Positions 59,794 to 64,000 of a stretch of 64,000 nucleotides of DNA are shown piece after piece (within the stretch, counting starts at the first letter, position 1; each line of letters starts with the position of its first letter). The stretch lies in contig JAYPVG010000004.1 of assembly GCA_038134485.1 (NCBI GenBank), positions 62,001 through 126,000 of the forward strand. Direction: 5' to 3'. The notes under the pieces were generated by a model. That model did not search any database. It was not told the DNA's origin and worked only from the letters and a program-made list of their open reading frames with translations. The stretch comes from NORP240 sp038134485 (lineage in GTDB: Bacteria; Pseudomonadota; Gammaproteobacteria; Pseudomonadales; Pseudohongiellaceae). Made by a program: the position numbers and the translations under genes.

Positions 59794-61548
59794 ATGATGC
59801 GAATTCCAAGCAGACCTATTGCCCTTCTTTTCAGTGCGGTAATTGCACACGGCTGCGCCTCCGGGCCGGCACCCGAACAGGAGGAAACGCAGGCGGTAAC
59901 AGAAGCGACTCCGCAGCCCCCGGTCCCGCAACAAGCCGAGCAGGAAGTCGAGGTGGATTATGGGGCATTCACCGAGGAACAGCTGTATCAGACCATCATC
60001 AGCGAACTCACCGGACAGCAGGGTGACCTCGAGCAGGCCAGTGACGACTATTTCCGACTGGCATTCGAAACCCGCGACGTCGGCATGGTACGGCGTGCAA
60101 GCCAGTTTGCATCCGTAACGGGCGACATCAACGCGCTGGTCCAGTTGGGGCTGCTCTGGACCGAGCTGGAACCCGACAATATCGATCCCCATCTGATGCT
60201 GAGTTTCCAGCTGCTCGATGCCGGGCGATTTGAAGACGCAGTTAACCATATGGCTGATGTCATCGATCTCGGCGGCGACGTGGACTTCGCGACGATCTCG
60301 GCCAGAAGCCAACGTATGCCGACCGAACGACGGAGCCGGCTTATCGAAAACCTGCGTGAACTGCACACTCTCTACCCAACAGAGAGGTCCATCCAGTACA
60401 CCGTTGTCGAGCTATTGAGTCAGAACCAGCAGAACGAAGATGCCCTGATTGAACTGCAGACGCTGCGCCAGAACTACGGCGAAAGCCCTCGCACGGTGCT
60501 GACCGAAGCCCAGCTGCTGCAGAGCCTGGAACAGACCGACCGCGCCCTGCGGGTGCTGCGCAGCGGCGTCCGCTCTTATCCGCAGGCCAAACCCCTGCGG
60601 TATAACTACGCCAGATTACTGATCCAGGGTGAGGAATACGAGGAAGCGCAAGAACAGTTCGAGATCATCATCCAGCAAGATCCGGAAGACTACGAAACGA
60701 TTTATTCGATGGCCCTGCTGGACCTGGAGATGGAAGACTACGACATTGCCAGGTCGCGGTTTTCCCTGCTGGTTGCGGTCGAGCATCGGCTGAACGAAAG
60801 CCACTTTTACATGGGTTACATAGCAGAACAGCAGAACCAGTTCACCGAGGCCATTCCGCACTACCGGGCAGTAGCCGTTGGCGCCCCTAACTTCGTGGCA
60901 GCCCAGCAGCAGGCGACCCGCTTCGCGATTGAGGCCGAACGCTACGATGACGCCCATGACTGGCTGGTGGAACTTTCCCGGGGTCAGCCGCGACTGGAGA
61001 TCTTATTCAGCAATGTGGAAGCGTCGCTGCTGATGCAGGCCGGGCAGTTTGACCGCGCCATGGCGGTGCTGAACGATATGTTGACGCGCTACCCCAACGA
61101 CACCGACCTGCTTTTTACGCGGGTGCTGGCACACGACAATTTCAGCGATATGGCCAGTGCAGAACAGGACCTGCGCAGGATTATCGCGCTGCAGCCGGAA
61201 GATTCCCGTGCCCTGAATCATCTGGGCTACATGCTGGCAGATCGGACTGATCGATTTGAGGAGTCACTGGAACTGCTCGAACAGGCCATCGCCATCTCTC
61301 CGGACGACCCTGCAATTATCGACAGCCTGGCCTGGGTGCAATACAAGCTGGGCCGCTACGAAGAATCCCTCAGCAATCTTCGGCGTGCCTTTGCCGCCTT
61401 CCCGGACCCCGAAGTCGCCTCCCACCTCGGCGAGGTACTCTGGGTGCTGGGCCGCCAGCGAGAGGCCATGGAAGTGTGGGAAGACGCTCTGGATGAAGCG
61501 CCAGACAGCGAAATTGTCCGGGAAGCGATGGACCGGCTCACCCAGTAA
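59794..61548 (+). CDS. TPR-repeat lipoprotein (PA4667-like)
   Basis: A 584-residue protein with a lipoprotein signal ending in AHGC (Cys21) and about a dozen TPR-like helix pairs, for example EALIELQTLRQNYG, YDIARSRFSLLVAVEHRLNESHFYMGYIAEQQNQFTEAIPHY and RALNHLGYMLADRTDRFEESLELLEQAI. It lies between hemA and lolB as does PA4667 in Pseudomonas, so it is probably the same conserved outer-membrane-linked protein of unknown function. An Asp/Glu/Pro-rich linker (about 25-52) follows the signal. A second ATG at 59797 could also start it. Confidence 0.82.
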   Translation: MMRIPSRPIALLFSAVIAHGCASGPAPEQEETQAVTEATPQPPVPQQAEQEVEVDYGAFTEEQLYQTIISELTGQQGDLEQASDDYFRLAFETRDVGMVRRASQFASVTGDINALVQLGLLWTELEPDNIDPHLMLSFQLLDAGRFEDAVNHMADVIDLGGDVDFATISARSQRMPTERRSRLIENLRELHTLYPTERSIQYTVVELLSQNQQNEDALIELQTLRQNYGESPRTVLTEAQLLQSLEQTDRALRVLRSGVRSYPQAKPLRYNYARLLIQGEEYEEAQEQFEIIIQQDPEDYETIYSMALLDLEMEDYDIARSRFSLLVAVEHRLNESHFYMGYIAEQQNQFTEAIPHYRAVAVGAPNFVAAQQQATRFAIEAERYDDAHDWLVELSRGQPRLEILFSNVEASLLMQAGQFDRAMAVLNDMLTRYPNDTDLLFTRVLAHDNFSDMASAEQDLRRIIALQPEDSRALNHLGYMLADRTDRFEESLELLEQAIAISPDDPAIIDSLAWVQYKLGRYEESLSNLRRAFAAFPDPEVASHLGEVLWVLGRQREAMEVWEDALDEAPDSEIVREAMDRLTQ

Positions 61549-61557
61549 ACGTCTATT

Positions 61558-62175
61558 GTGATCAGCCGGAACCTCATTAATTCTGTTACCTTCCTCCTGG
61601 CTTCCTCAATGTTCCTTGCCGCCTGCCAGACCGCGCCGCGACTGGAGCAATCCACCGCCTGGAAGATTCGCGCGAACCAGCTGGGAGAGCTGGATCAGTG
61701 GCAACTGCAGGGTCGTGTGAATGCCCGCTACGAAAACGAATCGCACACGCCACGTATTCGCTGGCAGCAGAATCAGGACAATTACACAATTCGACTCTGG
61801 GGTACTCTGAATGCCGGGAATACCCTGATTGAGGGTCGACCCGGTTTCGTCACTTTCGACCAGGGCGGAGAAGTCAGAACCGCCAGCAGTCCGGAATCGC
61901 TGATTCTGGAACATCTGGGATATGAATTGCCGGTGTCTCAACTGGAATACTGGATCAAAGGCTTGCCAACTCCCGACGAGCAACACCAGTTGGAACTTGG
62001 AGAGTTCAACGAGGTTCTGAGCATGCGGCAATCCGGCTGGACGATGAGTTACGAGGATTACCGGCTGTTTGGTGAATACAGCCTGCCCCGTCGTATTCAG
62101 ATGAGCCGCGCGGAACGCAATATCCGGTTGACATTTATCGGGCTGAACTGGATTGTCGAAGACCCGTTGAACTGA
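61558..62175 (+). CDS. lolB: Outer-membrane lipoprotein insertion factor LolB
   Basis: A 205-residue lipoprotein with lipobox FLAAC (Cys23), then WQLQGRVNARY near 45-55 and the LEYWIKGLPTPDEQ segment (about 130-143) typical of LolB. It receives lipoproteins from LolA and inserts them in the outer membrane. The start is a GTG at 61558, nine bases after the TPR gene. Its place before ispE is conserved. Confidence 0.92.
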   Translation: MISRNLINSVTFLLASSMFLAACQTAPRLEQSTAWKIRANQLGELDQWQLQGRVNARYENESHTPRIRWQQNQDNYTIRLWGTLNAGNTLIEGRPGFVTFDQGGEVRTASSPESLILEHLGYELPVSQLEYWIKGLPTPDEQHQLELGEFNEVLSMRQSGWTMSYEDYRLFGEYSLPRRIQMSRAERNIRLTFIGLNWIVEDPLN

Positions 62176-62196
62176 CCTCTTCCGACCCGCAGTGCA

Positions 62197-63042
62197 ATGA
62201 GCAATATCCTGACCTACAAATCGCCAGCCAAGCTGAACCTGTTCCTGCACATCACGGGTCGTCGACCGGACGGATATCACCAGTTACAGACCGTCTTTCA
62301 ACTGATAGACCTCTGTGACATCCTGACTTTCGACATCGACAATCTTCCACAGGGCGTGCTGTCGCTGCGCTGCGATCAACCCGAAGTTCCACTGGACGAT
62401 AATCTGGTATTCAGCGCCGCCAGCGTGCTCCGGGACGCGGTTGGTAGGCCGGATCTGGCGGCGTCGGTTACCCTGCAGAAAAGAATTCCCATGGGCGCCG
62501 GACTGGGTGGTGGCAGCTCCAATGCGGCAATAGCCCTTTTGGCCCTGAATCAGCTCTGGAACCTCGGCCTTTCCATACCCCGATTGATGGAGCTCGGGCT
62601 TGGTCTGGGCGCAGACGTTCCGGTATTTGTCCTCGGCCGCAGTGCCTGGGCCGAGGGCGTCGGAGAGGAGCTGGAGCCCCTTGAGCTGCCGCCTCTGCAT
62701 TTCCTGATTATCCAGCCTCCGGTGCATATTGCCACCGCGGACATATTTGCCGATCAACAATTGACACGGGACTCTGCAGCCATCAAAATTGCCGACTTTC
62801 TGCCCGGCGGGGGCCGAAACGACTGCGAAAACGTCGTGCGCAGACAGTATCCCGAGGTCGATGAAGCGATGAACTGGTTGAACCAGTTCGCGCCTGCCAG
62901 GCTGACCGGAACCGGGTCCTGTGTGTTCACCAGCTTCGACAGTCTGCAGGAAGCAGAGGCGCTTCTTAAAAAAGTTCCGGCAGGGTTCAGGGGCTTTGTG
63001 GCCAGCGGTCTGAATCAACTGCCAGTTCCGCAGCGGGCATGA
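62197..63042 (+). CDS. ispE: 4-(cytidine 5'-diphospho)-2-C-methyl-D-erythritol kinase
   Basis: The 281-residue GHMP kinase has SPAKLNLFLHITGRRPDGYH (9-28) and the ATP loop PMGAGLGGGSSNAAIAL (98-114). LTGTGSCVFTSF near the end is the third GHMP motif. It phosphorylates CDP-methylerythritol in the MEP isoprenoid pathway. The ATG at 62197 follows lolB by 21 bases; tRNA-Gln comes next. Confidence 0.95.
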   Translation: MSNILTYKSPAKLNLFLHITGRRPDGYHQLQTVFQLIDLCDILTFDIDNLPQGVLSLRCDQPEVPLDDNLVFSAASVLRDAVGRPDLAASVTLQKRIPMGAGLGGGSSNAAIALLALNQLWNLGLSIPRLMELGLGLGADVPVFVLGRSAWAEGVGEELEPLELPPLHFLIIQPPVHIATADIFADQQLTRDSAAIKIADFLPGGGRNDCENVVRRQYPEVDEAMNWLNQFAPARLTGTGSCVFTSFDSLQEAEALLKKVPAGFRGFVASGLNQLPVPQRA

Positions 63043-63061
63043 AATTGAAGATTTTTTCGAG

Positions 63062-63074
63062 TAAAATAGCGGGC
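63062..63074 (+). promoter_or_regulatory. Candidate -10 and GC-rich discriminator for tRNA-Gln
   Basis: TAAAAT at 63062-63067 is followed by AGCGGGC, a GC-rich discriminator typical of stable RNA genes under stringent control. The tRNA begins at 63080. The -35 region is not clear, and some transcripts may read through from ispE. Confidence 0.45.
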
Positions 63075-63079
63075 TCTAC

Positions 63080-63154
63080 TGGGGTGTCGCCAAGTGGTAA
63101 GGCACAAGGTTTTGATCCTTGCATGCGTTGGTTCGAATCCAGCCACCCCAGCCA
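63080..63154 (+). tRNA. tRNA-Gln (anticodon UUG)
   Basis: The sequence folds as a full cloverleaf and closely follows E. coli tRNA-Gln. The acceptor stem TGGGGTG pairs with CACCCCA, the D arm contains AAGTGGTAAGG, the anticodon loop is at 63110-63116 with TTG at 63112-63114, the T arm is GGTTCGAATCC, and the 3' CCA is encoded (63152-63154). It reads CAA (and CAG by wobble). It lies between ispE and prs as in Pseudomonas. Confidence 0.96.
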
Positions 63155-63213
63155 ATTTTCAGACAACACAACAGACAAGCAATAGATCCCTGCCTTTACA
63201 GGAATAGAACGTG

Positions 63214-64000
63214 GTGAGTAATTTGATGGTGTTTGCCGGAAATGCCAATCCGGCACTGGCAGGCAATATCGCCAGACACATAGGTGTGCCCCTGGGCAAC
63301 GCCAGCATTACCAAGTTCAGCGACGGCGAAATCTCCGTTGAGCTTAATGAGAATGTGCGTGGCAAGGACGTCTTTGTCATCCAGCCCACCTGTGCACCCA
63401 CCAACGACAGCATCATGGAACTGTTGCTAATTTCCGATGCCCTGCATCGAGCTTCAGCCAATCGTATTACCGCAGTGATTCCGTATTTCGGTTATGCACG
63501 GCAGGATCGCCGGGTACGCTCTGCACGCGTGGCGATCAGCGCCAAGGTCGTGGCTGACATGGTCAGCACCGTAGGCGTGAACCGGGTGCTGACCGTTGAC
63601 CTGCACGCGGAACAGATCCAGGGATTTTTCAGCATCCCGGTGGATAACGTGTACGGTTCGCCGGTACTGACCGACGACATTGAGCGACAGCGGTACGAAA
63701 ACCTGCTTGTGGTCTCACCGGATATTGGCGGTGTGGTGCGAGCCCGAGCGGTGGCCAAGCAACTCAACGCGGACCTGGCAATTATCGACAAGAGAAGACC
63801 CCAGGCCAACGAAGCGCAGGTTATGCACATTATCGGTGACGTTGAAAACCGCTGCTGCCTGATTGTCGACGATATCGTCGATACCGCAGGCACTCTGTGC
63901 AAGGCCGCTGATGCGCTCAAGGAGCATGGCGCTTCCCAGGTGGTCGCCTATTGCACGCATCCGGTGTTGTCCGGATCAGCAATAAAGAATATTGAAAACT
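63214..64000 (+). CDS. prs: Ribose-phosphate pyrophosphokinase (partial, runs off the right edge)
   Basis: The first 262 residues are present. FSDGEISVELNENVRGKDVFVIQPTCAPTNDSIMELL, PYFGYARQDRR (ATP site), DLHAEQIQGFF (metal site) and the PRPP loop CLIVDDIVDTAGTL are all intact. The enzyme makes PRPP from ribose-5-phosphate and ATP. The GTG at 63214 gives MSNLMVFAGNANP, matching known starts; another GTG three bases earlier is possible. AGGA lies about eleven bases upstream. Confidence 0.96.
   Translation, partial: MSNLMVFAGNANPALAGNIARHIGVPLGNASITKFSDGEISVELNENVRGKDVFVIQPTCAPTNDSIMELLLISDALHRASANRITAVIPYFGYARQDRRVRSARVAISAKVVADMVSTVGVNRVLTVDLHAEQIQGFFSIPVDNVYGSPVLTDDIERQRYENLLVVSPDIGGVVRARAVAKQLNADLAIIDKRRPQANEAQVMHIIGDVENRCCLIVDDIVDTAGTLCKAADALKEHGASQVVAYCTHPVLSGSAIKNIEN

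Noticed and set aside
1..64000. CRISPR arrays, transposases, prophage or integration sites
   Set aside because: I looked for regularly spaced repeats, insertion-sequence ends and phage or integrase motifs and found none.

Overview
The window looks like a chromosomal segment of a gammaproteobacterium, probably a free-living marine or aquatic one. This is inferred from gene content and order; no 16S rRNA is present. The housekeeping blocks keep the order I know from Pseudomonas and relatives: mreB-mreC-mreD-maf-rng-yhdP-nitrilase, divergent gatC-gatA-gatB, and hemA-prfA-prmC-moeB divergent from TPR lipoprotein-lolB-ispE-tRNA-Gln-prs. The sequence is moderately GC-rich by eye, genes are tightly packed, and GTG or TTG starts are common. 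I see no phage, transposase, CRISPR array or rRNA.

Left part (1-32 kb). It opens with a patatin-like phospholipase cut by the left edge, an MFS transporter, an oxidoreductase fused to selenide,water dikinase (SelD), a TPR protein, a flavin reductase-like protein and a secreted metallo-beta-lactamase-fold hydrolase. Next comes an RND efflux pump (permease plus adaptor) flanked by two close ArsB/NhaD-type transporter paralogs in inverted orientation. Then follow a UspE-like stress protein, NAD-malic enzyme, an uncharacterised secreted protein, a DUF2306 membrane protein and a LysE-type exporter. From 21 to 32 kb many genes encode exported proteins: a TonB-dependent receptor, a cyclase-family hydrolase, an SMP-30-type lactonase, an NHL-repeat propeller, a DUF1080 lipoprotein, a zinc peptidase lipoprotein and a glutaminyl cyclase. 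A HAD phosphatase, a second MFS transporter and YjbQ lie among them.

Middle part (32-40 kb). After a HinT-type HIT protein come two tandem, translationally coupled membrane proteins with the same unusual layout: six membrane segments with a shared NRGLEG motif, a coiled coil, and a C-terminal CxxC...CxxC module. Their upstream region carries two sets of short tandem repeats. This is the best candidate here for an undescribed sensory system. Next is an mtnA gene 50 bases downstream of a fused class II aldolase/short-chain dehydrogenase, which suggests a DHAP-shunt route for methylthioribose or 5-deoxyribose salvage. A lone exbD, a TetR regulator and a DUF445 protein complete the stretch.

Right part (40-64 kb). 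This is core cell biology: cell shape (MreBCD), RNA processing (RNase G, RhlB), nucleotide quality control (Maf), envelope lipid homeostasis (YhdP), Gln/Asn-tRNA amidation (GatCAB), tetrapyrrole synthesis (HemA), translation termination (PrfA, PrmC), a MoeB-type adenylyltransferase, lipoprotein insertion (LolB), isoprenoid synthesis (IspE), tRNA-Gln(UUG) and PRPP synthase, which runs off the right edge. The mreC gene is odd: its conserved N-terminus is encoded in frame upstream of the first usual start codon, which suggests an AUC start.
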